A DNA stretch of 64,000 nt, from contig NZ_JACNML010000001.1 in NCBI RefSeq assembly GCF_020005365.1, forward strand, positions 248,001 to 312,000, read 5' to 3'. Positions 25,686 to 33,956 of this stretch are shown piece after piece. The DNA is from Kangiella shandongensis. Its GTDB lineage: Bacteria > Pseudomonadota > Gammaproteobacteria > Enterobacterales > Kangiellaceae. Every line of letters begins with the position of its first letter. The first letter of the stretch is position 1. Under the pieces are notes generated by a model that was not told where the DNA came from, did no database searches, and saw nothing but the letters and a program-made list of their open reading frames with translations. Both the position numbers and the translations under genes were made by a program.

Positions 25686-28067
25686 TTAACCACCAATCGG
25701 TGAACCCGGCGGGATCGTTAATGGCTTCACATAGTCCACCTTGAATTCACCGGCCTGGTACTTGTCGATCAACCCTTTTAACCACAAGAAACGTACTGGG
25801 TTACGCTTGGCCTGAGTCGTCAACCAGCCGCCTAACTTTCCGATTTCACTGTGCAAATGAGCACGCACTTCAGCCGAAGCCTCAGGATTCGAGGCCGCGA
25901 TCAAAATGTGCTTAACCGTCAGGTAATCGACACGTTGCTGAATCAATGCGCCCAAACCTTCACCCTCAGTAGCACGTAAAGTCGCCCCCAATAATTCCGT
26001 TAACATATCCTCTAAACCCAGCTGCTCTGAATTTTGCGCTTTCTGTTGCATCAAGCGAGCTAACCGCTCAGGATGCAACATCAACTTCAAGGTATGTTGA
26101 GCGGCAACATCGGCCATCGCAATAGGATCCAGGCTTGAGCCGGTCTGGCTGGGGAAACTCTCACGGTTACGTGAATAGCCGTAAGCTTTAGGCGGAATCA
26201 TTTTCAGGATATGGTCGGGCAATAACAGCTCTTCCACAGATAAAGTCGACAATAGCACCTGTAACGCCTCAAGTTGCTGTTCTTTTTCGACACTGCGTAC
26301 CGGGTAATAACTGTCGCCTTTAACGCTATACTCGAAATGCACGCCACCTAACCACTTAACAGCAGCTTCCACTTGATAGCGATGAAATAAATACAGTGGT
26401 ACCAATGTTTCTGCCAGCTCAGAGTATGGCTGAGCGTCTCTCAGATTAGCTTGACCGAAGTTCTGCAACGCATGTTGTCTCACCGCTAAAACTCGAGTCA
26501 ATTCTTGCGCTGGGTTGACGCCATTATCCCACAAATGCCCTTCGTGCTGAGAGCCACCCTGCGGACGAGCATCTGGATCGGAAATAAAGAATAAGCCCTT
26601 CGAGGTTGTATTACGCACGATATCGCGTAAAGCCTCGTCTTCTTTATCAGATTCAAACTCCGCATAGCCGTAACGAACGGCTTCGATATCCCAGCGACCA
26701 ATCCCTTCGGCATAGGCATTTTCCAACGAGATCTGACCATCATTCAGAGTGACCAGGGGATGCGGATAATCCATCACTGAGGCGCGGTTGTTAACGCTCG
26801 CAGCAAAGTTGTGAGCCAATCCTAGCGTATGCCCAACCTCATGTGCCGATAACTGCCGAATGCGCGCTAAAGCCATGTTTAATGCTTTCTGTTGCTTCTC
26901 ATCGTCGGTCGCCGAACCCGTTAGTGCGTTGGCAATCAACAAATCCTGACGAACTCGCAGCGAGCCAAGGGTAACATGTCCTTTTATAATTTCACCCGTA
27001 CGAGGATCGGCCATGGCCATGCCATAGGACCAGCCGCGGGTAGCACGATGCACCCACTGAATAACGTTATAGCGCACATCCAGCGGGTCAACATCTTCCG
27101 GCAACACCTTAACTTCGTAAGCCCCCTGTAAACCCACCGCATCAAATGCTTGAGCCCACCAACTGGCACCTTCCAGTAATGCCGACTTCACAGGCTCCGG
27201 AGCTCCCGGATCAAGATAGTACACAATGGGCTCAATATTCCCCTCTTCATCCCGCGTAATGCGGTGACGATAAATCAATTTTTCCTCGATGTTCTCAGTT
27301 AAAGCCGCCGCATAATCCGCATAAGTCAGCGCAAAGAAGCCACTTTTGGGATGGAACTGGCGAGGCTGATACCCATCGTCAGGCAAAGCTACAAACTGCA
27401 CCTGCTGTTGCACCGTTATGGCCTGAGGCGACGGCACCACCTGCTGTACATACTGACCCGGTTTACTACCTTTAAAAGTCAATAAAGCTTCAAATACCGT
27501 GTTCTTCGGGAAGTTCCTGGAGTGCTCCGTGACCAAAGCCGAGCGCGAACCGTCAACACTGAAAGCGCCTTGCTCAGTCGCCGCCAGTCTATCGCTTACA
27601 CCGTGCAAGTCCTGAGTTAAAAATGGGGTCATGTCGATCAGGTGACGCTTACCAGAACGCGCTTCCACCTTAAAGCCATACAATACCGAGCTGGCAAAGG
27701 CTTGCTCCACGGAAGATTTCTCAGCCATATTATCGCTATTCGCACGATAACGCGTGTTCAGCTGTTTCAGTAAAATCTTGTCGCCATACTTTTCAAACTG
27801 GACCAGCCGGCTCTCCCCTAACTGGCCACGATCCAGCCCGATATCATTCGAACCAATGCCATAGGGCAAGCCGGTGTACATGATGAAAGGTTCTTTAAAT
27901 TCATCAACCTCCAACCAGATCTTACCCTGGCTTTTACTTACCTGATACGGCATAAAGCCGTTCACCCGGCTCGATTGGTTACGAATTTCTGACCAGCTAG
28001 CTGCATTGGCGCTCAAACAAAGCAAGCAGACTAGCGTGATAACAGTGGACTGAATTACACGTAGCAT
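25686..28067 (-). CDS. Secreted zinc-dependent metallopeptidase (DUF5117/DUF4953 type)
   Basis: 793 residues with a signal peptide (cleavage near ANA, about residue 23). The zinc site is HEVGHTLGLAHN at about 406-417, the extended HExxHxxGxxH motif of metzincins, followed downstream by a SVMDYPHP turn that resembles the Met-turn. The N-terminal region matches the DUF5117 type that precedes the catalytic part. Such proteins are large exported peptidases of marine bacteria; the substrate is unknown. It follows the M14 peptidase gene after 35 bp, as the second gene of an operon. Confidence 0.85.
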   Translation of the reverse strand: MLRVIQSTVITLVCLLCLSANAASWSEIRNQSSRVNGFMPYQVSKSQGKIWLEVDEFKEPFIMYTGLPYGIGSNDIGLDRGQLGESRLVQFEKYGDKILLKQLNTRYRANSDNMAEKSSVEQAFASSVLYGFKVEARSGKRHLIDMTPFLTQDLHGVSDRLAATEQGAFSVDGSRSALVTEHSRNFPKNTVFEALLTFKGSKPGQYVQQVVPSPQAITVQQQVQFVALPDDGYQPRQFHPKSGFFALTYADYAAALTENIEEKLIYRHRITRDEEGNIEPIVYYLDPGAPEPVKSALLEGASWWAQAFDAVGLQGAYEVKVLPEDVDPLDVRYNVIQWVHRATRGWSYGMAMADPRTGEIIKGHVTLGSLRVRQDLLIANALTGSATDDEKQQKALNMALARIRQLSAHEVGHTLGLAHNFAASVNNRASVMDYPHPLVTLNDGQISLENAYAEGIGRWDIEAVRYGYAEFESDKEDEALRDIVRNTTSKGLFFISDPDARPQGGSQHEGHLWDNGVNPAQELTRVLAVRQHALQNFGQANLRDAQPYSELAETLVPLYLFHRYQVEAAVKWLGGVHFEYSVKGDSYYPVRSVEKEQQLEALQVLLSTLSVEELLLPDHILKMIPPKAYGYSRNRESFPSQTGSSLDPIAMADVAAQHTLKLMLHPERLARLMQQKAQNSEQLGLEDMLTELLGATLRATEGEGLGALIQQRVDYLTVKHILIAASNPEASAEVRAHLHSEIGKLGGWLTTQAKRNPVRFLWLKGLIDKYQAGEFKVDYVKPLTIPPGSPIGG

Positions 28068-28102
28068 GGACGATTCCCTACTTATGATCGATTATTAACA
28101 TT

Positions 28103-30649
28103 CTAAAAAGCGGAATTAAAAAACAAACTATTGACCATCAATCGCGCTGAGCCCAGCCAATAGCCCCGGAATACAGGATTATCATTAAACAGTATGATAC
28201 TGCCACGTTCCAGGCGCTGAGCCAAGACAGCCGGGGTGTTTTTTATACGATCGACGTTTTCTTGTGACGAATATCCGGCCACCAGTGGCTTATCGCTATA
28301 GGCCGCTACCGTCACAAAGTCCTGACTGGCCGGTTTTATCACCTGAGTTCCCGACTTAGTAAAATGAACCTGTGGCAATCTTAAACCATAAGCCAGAGGG
28401 TGACTGTTATCTAACTCAGCCTGGTAAATAGCACCTCCGATAATACTTTCGGCGATCACATCATCCCGCTCTTTGAATGCATAACTCTCAGGTTGGGCAA
28501 GCTCCGGCACATCAATTTCAAACTGCGCCAGCTGATTGCGAACCGCCCAGTCGATGGCAGTACGCGTCACGATAAGGGTACCGCCTTCCATAATCCATTC
28601 GGTCAACGCCTGATATTCTTCAGGCTCCAGATCAGCATACATGCCGTTAACCATAATGAGGTGGGTATAACCATCAATTTGGTTAAAGTTAACCGTGTTC
28701 ACATTTTGCATCGAGAGCGGTAACTCTAGACGGGTATCCAATAAGTGCCATATTTCGCCCGCTTCATACGACATCACCTCACCACCTATCAACAGCAAAG
28801 GCCGCGGCATACTCAGAGATTCAATACTGGGACTGCCCAGATCAATGCCTTTTAGTGCTAAGCCCGAATCGATACCATAGAGATCGACACCGGCTGGCAG
28901 AAATGCCTGTTTGACGCGAGCGGCTAACTCGGCTTTCTGTTGGTTCGAGCCCGGAAGCTGAATAACCACGGCTCCTCGTTTAAAACTCACCGCTTGCTGT
29001 CCAGCCGTTACTTTGAATGGCTTAGTGCTAACCTTTGCTTTAATGCCCTGCTTTAACAATCGCGTCAGTCCTTTGGCGGCATTAAAATTATCCCATGAGG
29101 CAACAATCGCCACAGGGGTGTCACTACCAAACCATTTGCCTTGAGTCTTATCCGTTACAGTCCCCGCTTCAACATCATCCAACTCACCACTGCTGAGGTG
29201 TTGATACTGAACATTAAAAGCTAGCGGTAAGGTCCACGCGGAGACGTCATAGAAAGTATTGTCTTTAAACTGGGTGCGTGTTTCGAACATGGACTTTAAT
29301 AAACCATACTGGGTTTGTTCAAAACTGACCACGTAAGAAGAACCCGCTGGATATACCACATCATCAAATTCAATATCACGCTGTACCTGCTCAACCTTGA
29401 TATGGTGCCCTTGTAAAATCCGCAAAAACTCTTCGAGACGACCATTATCTGTCGAAGTGAAGATCACGCCTTTTTGCGAATCATCATCCGCTTTTTCGGC
29501 CTGTTGAACGAAAAAGTCTTTTTGATATTGCTGCAACTTATCTTTTAATGCCAGAGACGCTTTTAAGGTAGAAAAAGAGGTTGCTACCTGATTGCGGACT
29601 GCGAATGGGAAGCTCAGAGGCCCATTAACGGAGTCCTGCAAATGACCTCGCGAACTGGCCTGCTCAAACAAAATACCGACTCCTCCGCTAATATCAGGGA
29701 ACGTCGAGCCCTTACCGTAATAAAAGTCGTCAAACCCTTCCTTGCTGTAATAAGCCGACCCCAGCTCATCGAGCGCTTTAGCATGAAATTCGGAGATATC
29801 AGCCGTTAAATCAAAGTTTTCCTGTGATGTCAGTGGATTCTGACGGCTTGGCACCCCTGGCTGGAAGAAGTAGGTGGAGTTGGTTCCCATCTCGTGAAAA
29901 TCACCGACAATATGCGGACGCCACTGATAGAAGTGCTCGATTCGAGCCTGACTCTCAGGGTGCTGCAACAACAGCCAGTCACGATTCAGATCAAACCAAT
30001 AGTGATTGGTACGGCCGCTGGGCCATGCTTCATTATGTTCAATTGAGTTGCTATCACTGACCAGCTGCTGCCCTTTATAACGGTTAACCCAGTTTGCAAA
30101 GCGATCCAGCCCGTCCGGGTTTAGCATCGGATCAATCATCACCACAGTATTTTCCAACAGCTTCTTCACCCATGGCTCATTCGAGGCTGCGAGGCGATAA
30201 GCGACCAACAAAGCAGCATTAGCGCCGCTCGCTTCATTGCCGTGTACCGAATACCCCAGCCAAACCAGGTTCGGGCCCTGATAGCTGTCAATGTTGTGAC
30301 GAGAAGCCTTAATCTGCTCTAAACGCTCGATATTTTCCGGAGTAGAAATGTAGGCGGTGATTAAGGGGCGATTTTCGTGAGTGCGACCAATCTCTTTTAA
30401 CGCCACTTTATCCGAACTCTCAGCCAGAGCTTTAAAATAGCCTAAAGACTGATCGGGGCGCACATGCCAGCTCCCAACCTGATGACCTAAGACCTCTTCT
30501 GGCGTCGTTACGTCATTGGAAAAGTTAATCGACTGATTAAAATAATAATCCAATGTTGGCTCTTGAGCCACAGATGTTTGGAAAACTGTTACGCAAGTAA
30601 TTAATAATATTAGGGAAAGTAGTTTTTTATTCACGGCTGTCAAAGTCAA
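28103..30649 (-). CDS. Secreted M14-family zinc carboxypeptidase-like protein
   Basis: 848 residues. N-terminal signal peptide (hydrophobic core LLSLILLITCVTV, cleavage after SVA). The M14 zinc ligands are visible: HGNEASG (HxxE, about residue 136) and the third histidine in DFHEMG (about 248-253); NPDGLDRF and FEQASSRG (about 324-331, proton-donor Glu) also fit. The C-terminal half holds a glutamine-amidotransferase-like region. The only in-frame starts are TTG 30649 and GTG 30634. A stronger ATG at 30659 with GGAG upstream is out of frame because of an A6 run; with one A fewer the protein would begin MKNLTLTAVNKK. It is first in an operon with the metzincin. Confidence 0.82.
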   Translation of the reverse strand: MTLTAVNKKLLSLILLITCVTVFQTSVAQEPTLDYYFNQSINFSNDVTTPEEVLGHQVGSWHVRPDQSLGYFKALAESSDKVALKEIGRTHENRPLITAYISTPENIERLEQIKASRHNIDSYQGPNLVWLGYSVHGNEASGANAALLVAYRLAASNEPWVKKLLENTVVMIDPMLNPDGLDRFANWVNRYKGQQLVSDSNSIEHNEAWPSGRTNHYWFDLNRDWLLLQHPESQARIEHFYQWRPHIVGDFHEMGTNSTYFFQPGVPSRQNPLTSQENFDLTADISEFHAKALDELGSAYYSKEGFDDFYYGKGSTFPDISGGVGILFEQASSRGHLQDSVNGPLSFPFAVRNQVATSFSTLKASLALKDKLQQYQKDFFVQQAEKADDDSQKGVIFTSTDNGRLEEFLRILQGHHIKVEQVQRDIEFDDVVYPAGSSYVVSFEQTQYGLLKSMFETRTQFKDNTFYDVSAWTLPLAFNVQYQHLSSGELDDVEAGTVTDKTQGKWFGSDTPVAIVASWDNFNAAKGLTRLLKQGIKAKVSTKPFKVTAGQQAVSFKRGAVVIQLPGSNQQKAELAARVKQAFLPAGVDLYGIDSGLALKGIDLGSPSIESLSMPRPLLLIGGEVMSYEAGEIWHLLDTRLELPLSMQNVNTVNFNQIDGYTHLIMVNGMYADLEPEEYQALTEWIMEGGTLIVTRTAIDWAVRNQLAQFEIDVPELAQPESYAFKERDDVIAESIIGGAIYQAELDNSHPLAYGLRLPQVHFTKSGTQVIKPASQDFVTVAAYSDKPLVAGYSSQENVDRIKNTPAVLAQRLERGSIILFNDNPVFRGYWLGSARLMVNSLFFNSAF

Positions 30650-30748
30650 ATTTTTTCATCGTTTTCTCCATTCTAAGGCTTGTAAACTTCGCTGCAAGCC
30701 CTAACATCAGTTATAATAGAAGTAATTGAACAGAAACGGTTTATTTTT

Positions 30749-31327
30749 ATGATTAATATTTCAGACGCAGCACAAGAACACTTCCGCCGCCTGTTGGCAG
30801 GACAGGAAGATGCCGACACAGGTATTCGCGTGTTTGTAGTCAATCCGGGAACGGCCCATGCCGAGTGTGGCGTTTCATACTGCCCACCAGATGCAGTTGA
30901 AGATAACGATACCGAGCTCGAATTCGACGGCTTCTCAGCATTTATTGACGAAGACAGCGCCCCCTATCTGGAAGAAGCCGAGATCGACTACCAGAAAGAA
31001 CAAACGGGTGGTCAACTTACTTTGAAGGCGCCAAATGCCAAAGCACGTAAAGTTGATGACGATGCTCCAGCAGTTGACCGTATTCGTTACTACCTTGAAT
31101 CAGAAATTAATCCAGAGCTTGCCAACCACGGCGGCCAGGTTGCTCTGATGGAGTTTACAGACGACGGGATCGCAGTATTACAATTTGGTGGCGGCTGCCA
31201 GGGTTGCGGTATGGTTGACGTTACTTTGAAAGAAGGTATTGAGAAAACCTTGAAAGAGCGCGTGCCAGAAGTTAACGGTGTTCAGGATGTTACTGAGCAC
31301 GCTGCCGGTGAGAATCCGTATTACTAA
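30749..31327 (+). CDS. nfuA: Fe-S biogenesis protein NfuA
   Basis: 192 residues. The N-terminal half is the A-type-carrier-like domain (residues 1-95), and the C-terminal Nfu domain holds the cluster-binding CxxC in [13 protein letters not shown] (Cys about 149 and 152). NfuA accepts a 4Fe-4S cluster and passes it to target enzymes under stress. A TATAAT box (30712-30717) lies 32 bp ahead of the ATG, with a poor -35 region. Transcription ends at the hairpin 31347-31373. Confidence 0.95.
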   Translation: MINISDAAQEHFRRLLAGQEDADTGIRVFVVNPGTAHAECGVSYCPPDAVEDNDTELEFDGFSAFIDEDSAPYLEEAEIDYQKEQTGGQLTLKAPNAKARKVDDDAPAVDRIRYYLESEINPELANHGGQVALMEFTDDGIAVLQFGGGCQGCGMVDVTLKEGIEKTLKERVPEVNGVQDVTEHAAGENPYY

Positions 31328-31346
31328 AATTAGTTATATCCTTATC

Positions 31347-31373
31347 AAAAAAGGCGCTTTAGGCGCCTTTTTT
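31347..31373. terminator. Bidirectional intrinsic terminator
   Basis: AAAAAAGGCGC (31347-31357), loop TTTAG and GCGCCTTTTTT (31363-31373). It follows nfuA and, on the other strand, the stop codon of the GNAT-fusion gene lies inside its T run. Confidence 0.9.
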
Positions 31374-32289
31374 ATTGAATATCTAACACTTTTTTAATTT
31401 GAAGCACTCTTTCTGTATACCGGCCATCAGGAAATAAACCTGAGCACTTCACCATCAGCTCTTGTTTATCTTGTCGAGATAAATTCTGAGTCAAATCTTT
31501 AAGTAACTTCGGCTGAAGCCACAACATGGCTACAGAAGCAGCTCCATGACACTCATCATCACCAAACGTGTAATTAGGCTTCGCTCCTCTCCATAATAAA
31601 AACTGAACTTTCCACTCAGGGTAGTTTTCACGTTCAGCGGCATTTCCCCAATCAACCTTTGTGTCAGAGGTTATTTCATATGTAAGTCTTAACAGAGCTT
31701 CATTTGGGTTAGTAATATATCGATAAGCTCCACTAAGAAAAAGCCATAACAGAAAAAAGTTTAAAAGATGAGCATAGTAATAATACTTTGATCTTTTCCC
31801 CCATTTTCTTAGTGACACTTTTGCATCTTTTACTTCTTCACTAGTAGCGGGCTGTTGCTCTAAAACCTTATAAAGTTGATACGAGTCATTTTCAGAAATA
31901 GAGGCCTTTTTAATAAGCTCCTGTGCATACCGGTGCAGAACTTCCCCTCTAAATTCAGAGGTTTCACCAGAAACTAATGCGTTATCTCTAGCAAATCCCC
32001 ATAAGGACGATGCTACCCCTTGATGCTGGTAATCCTCTGATACTAAAACATTAGTTAAGAATTTATTACTCCAAACACAGCAACCAATAATAAAACCCAT
32101 ATAGGTAGCAACAAATACTTTTGTATCCTCTGCTTCAAACCACTTAGTGATACTCTCTTTAGAAAACTCCTCTAAAAGTATTTTCTGTTCATAATAGTCG
32201 GTGTGAATATTTTTTATAGAGTCTGAGGCAAACTCATGGAGTTCTTGAGCATCTTCTTTCGTTGCCTGTCTTAGTTTTGCAGCAAGCAT
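31372..32289 (-). CDS. GNAT-like domain fused to a membrane-anchored domain of unknown function
   Basis: 305 residues. Residues 1-110 look like an acetyltransferase: FVATYMGFIIGCCVWSNKF, then VLVSEDYQHQGVASSLWGFA, the QxxGxG/A-type acetyl-CoA loop. The usual last GNAT strands are missing; instead the chain continues into helices, a single transmembrane helix (about 180-197, AHLLNFFLLWLFLSGAYRY) and a 110-residue C-terminal domain with two cysteines that I do not recognise. The gene is AT-rich relative to neighbours. It is the last gene of the run glnE, zinc finger, aspartate kinase, and begins 14 nt after the kinase stop. Confidence 0.6.
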   Translation of the reverse strand: MLAAKLRQATKEDAQELHEFASDSIKNIHTDYYEQKILLEEFSKESITKWFEAEDTKVFVATYMGFIIGCCVWSNKFLTNVLVSEDYQHQGVASSLWGFARDNALVSGETSEFRGEVLHRYAQELIKKASISENDSYQLYKVLEQQPATSEEVKDAKVSLRKWGKRSKYYYYAHLLNFFLLWLFLSGAYRYITNPNEALLRLTYEITSDTKVDWGNAAERENYPEWKVQFLLWRGAKPNYTFGDDECHGAASVAMLWLQPKLLKDLTQNLSRQDKQELMVKCSGLFPDGRYTERVLQIKKVLDIQ

Positions 32290-32303
32290 CCTTGCCCCTT
32301 TTT

Positions 32304-33692
32304 TTATTGTATTAAATGTTTATGTAAAAGCTTTAAAATATCGAGCGCATCATCATCCCCAACCAAAAAGGATAAATGGTTATCGCTGGATGTATGACTG
32401 AGTAATAACCATTGCTCGGGCAGTTTGGCATCAATTTGCATCATGTGCCACAAAGCCTGGCTTGATTGGCAGCCAACCAAGGTAATGATCGCGCTGTGTG
32501 AGACAAAAACGCTTCGACAAATTTCCGCTAATTTTACTGATAACTCATTTAAAATATCATCGCTGTGAATGCTATTACTGGTTTCAACCGCTATCACCAG
32601 AGACTCTTTGGTCGAAGCTAATAACTCGCATCCCAGGGCAAACTCATGCACGATAGCAAAGACTTTCTGCAAAGTTTCAGGCTGCTGCCCGCGACGCCCC
32701 AACAGTAAGGTCATTACCGGCACCTGTTGCTTCACCGCGATCGCTTTAACCCATTTCGAGTCAGCATCGTCATGGTTAATTAACGTGCCAGACTCCTGTG
32801 GCTTATGGGTACTTTTGATTTCGATAGGAATATTATAAGGCATGACAGTGCTTAGGCAGCGCGGGTGTAACACTTTCGCTCCGGCTTCCGCCATTTCAAA
32901 TGCTTGATCGTAACTGATTTGCTGGATCTTTTTGGCTTCAGCCAGCTTATTCGGATCGGTGGTAAACATTCCTGCTACATCGGTCCAGATTTCGAGCTTA
33001 TCCGCCTCTAATAAAGCAGCTAAATAAGACGCCGAGGTGTCTGAGCCTTCTCGTCCCAGTAAAATTGTTTCGCCGTCTTTGTTACTGGCAATAAAGCCCT
33101 GAGTCAGTATCACATCGTATTCGGCAGCCCAGCTTTTCGCCAGCTGCTCGTCAGGACGTGGATGACAGACTGCATTCAGATACTGGTCATTTACATTGCT
33201 GCTCGCTTCATCTTCTGCCACAAACAGCAGACGCGCATCAATCCATTCTGAACGCTGTCCACCGTCGAAGTGCTTACTTAAAAATGCAGCGCCTAACGTT
33301 GAAGACAGTAACTCACCATGAGCGACTATCTCTGCTCGCAAGCGAGAAGTCAGCACACCGTTCTGCTGAATGTCACCGACACAATCTTGTAACGATTCAA
33401 ACCAGGGCGCTAATAATTCCGAATTAACGCCGAGCTGCTGTGCCATACCATCGTGATAAGCGACAAGTTCATCCAGTATCGTTTGATGCTTCCCATCAAC
33501 TGCTTGCTGGGCTAATAACTCCAGCTGGTTGGTAACATTCTTAAAGGCGGAGTGGACTAAAGCAACTTTAAAATTTTGCTGCAGATAACCGTCGACGATA
33601 TTACAGATATTGTTCCAGTCATTGAGGCTGGAGACACTGGAGCCTCCAAATTTCAACACCACCCAGGCCGGGCGTTCATTATTATTCGACAT
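32304..33692 (-). CDS. Aspartate kinase (monofunctional)
   Basis: 462 residues. The kinase motif LKFGGSSVSSLNDW is at about 13-26, with a later HGELLSS and LLGREGSDTSAS that bind substrate and ATP. C-terminal residues from about 310 form two ACT-like domains. It phosphorylates aspartate toward lysine, threonine and methionine. The start resembles the kinase half of the bifunctional aspartate kinase/diaminopimelate decarboxylase of Xanthomonas-type LysAC, but here the decarboxylase half is absent. Feedback by the ACT domains is likely but the effector is unknown. Confidence 0.85.
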   Translation of the reverse strand: MSNNNERPAWVVLKFGGSSVSSLNDWNNICNIVDGYLQQNFKVALVHSAFKNVTNQLELLAQQAVDGKHQTILDELVAYHDGMAQQLGVNSELLAPWFESLQDCVGDIQQNGVLTSRLRAEIVAHGELLSSTLGAAFLSKHFDGGQRSEWIDARLLFVAEDEASSNVNDQYLNAVCHPRPDEQLAKSWAAEYDVILTQGFIASNKDGETILLGREGSDTSASYLAALLEADKLEIWTDVAGMFTTDPNKLAEAKKIQQISYDQAFEMAEAGAKVLHPRCLSTVMPYNIPIEIKSTHKPQESGTLINHDDADSKWVKAIAVKQQVPVMTLLLGRRGQQPETLQKVFAIVHEFALGCELLASTKESLVIAVETSNSIHSDDILNELSVKLAEICRSVFVSHSAIITLVGCQSSQALWHMMQIDAKLPEQWLLLSHTSSDNHLSFLVGDDDALDILKLLHKHLIQ

Positions 33693-33710
33693 GCTGATTA
33701 CTTATTTCAA

Positions 33711-33929
33711 CTAGGATGATTTTAATACAAAGTGATTACCACAGTAGGGACAGTGGCCCTCACCATTTTTTATCGGGATGAAAACTCTGGGATGCTGACT
33801 CCATAAGGTTACTCCGGGCATGGGACAGCTTAACGGCAAATCCTCTGCGGTCACCTTAATTACTGGCTGAGATGAGTGGTTATCGTCTACTTGAGTGCCA
33901 GCTTGCTGTTTAGCCGTTTCGTCAGTCAC
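33711..33929 (-). CDS. Zinc-finger domain-containing protein (CHCC type)
   Basis: 72 residues from a GTG at 33929-33927, with AGGGAG 6 nt upstream. The zinc ligands C35, H46, C60 and C63 (SCPMPG...QHPRVF...CPYCGNHF) match the zf-CHCC family also found as mitochondrial NDUFS6. Function in bacteria is unclear; homologues commonly sit near ilvE or lipopolysaccharide genes. It lies between glnE and aspartate kinase with 18- and 27-bp gaps. Confidence 0.88.
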   Translation of the reverse strand: MTDETAKQQAGTQVDDNHSSQPVIKVTAEDLPLSCPMPGVTLWSQHPRVFIPIKNGEGHCPYCGNHFVLKSS

Positions 33930-33956
33930 TATCAGCTCCCTGTTATGATCTTGGTT

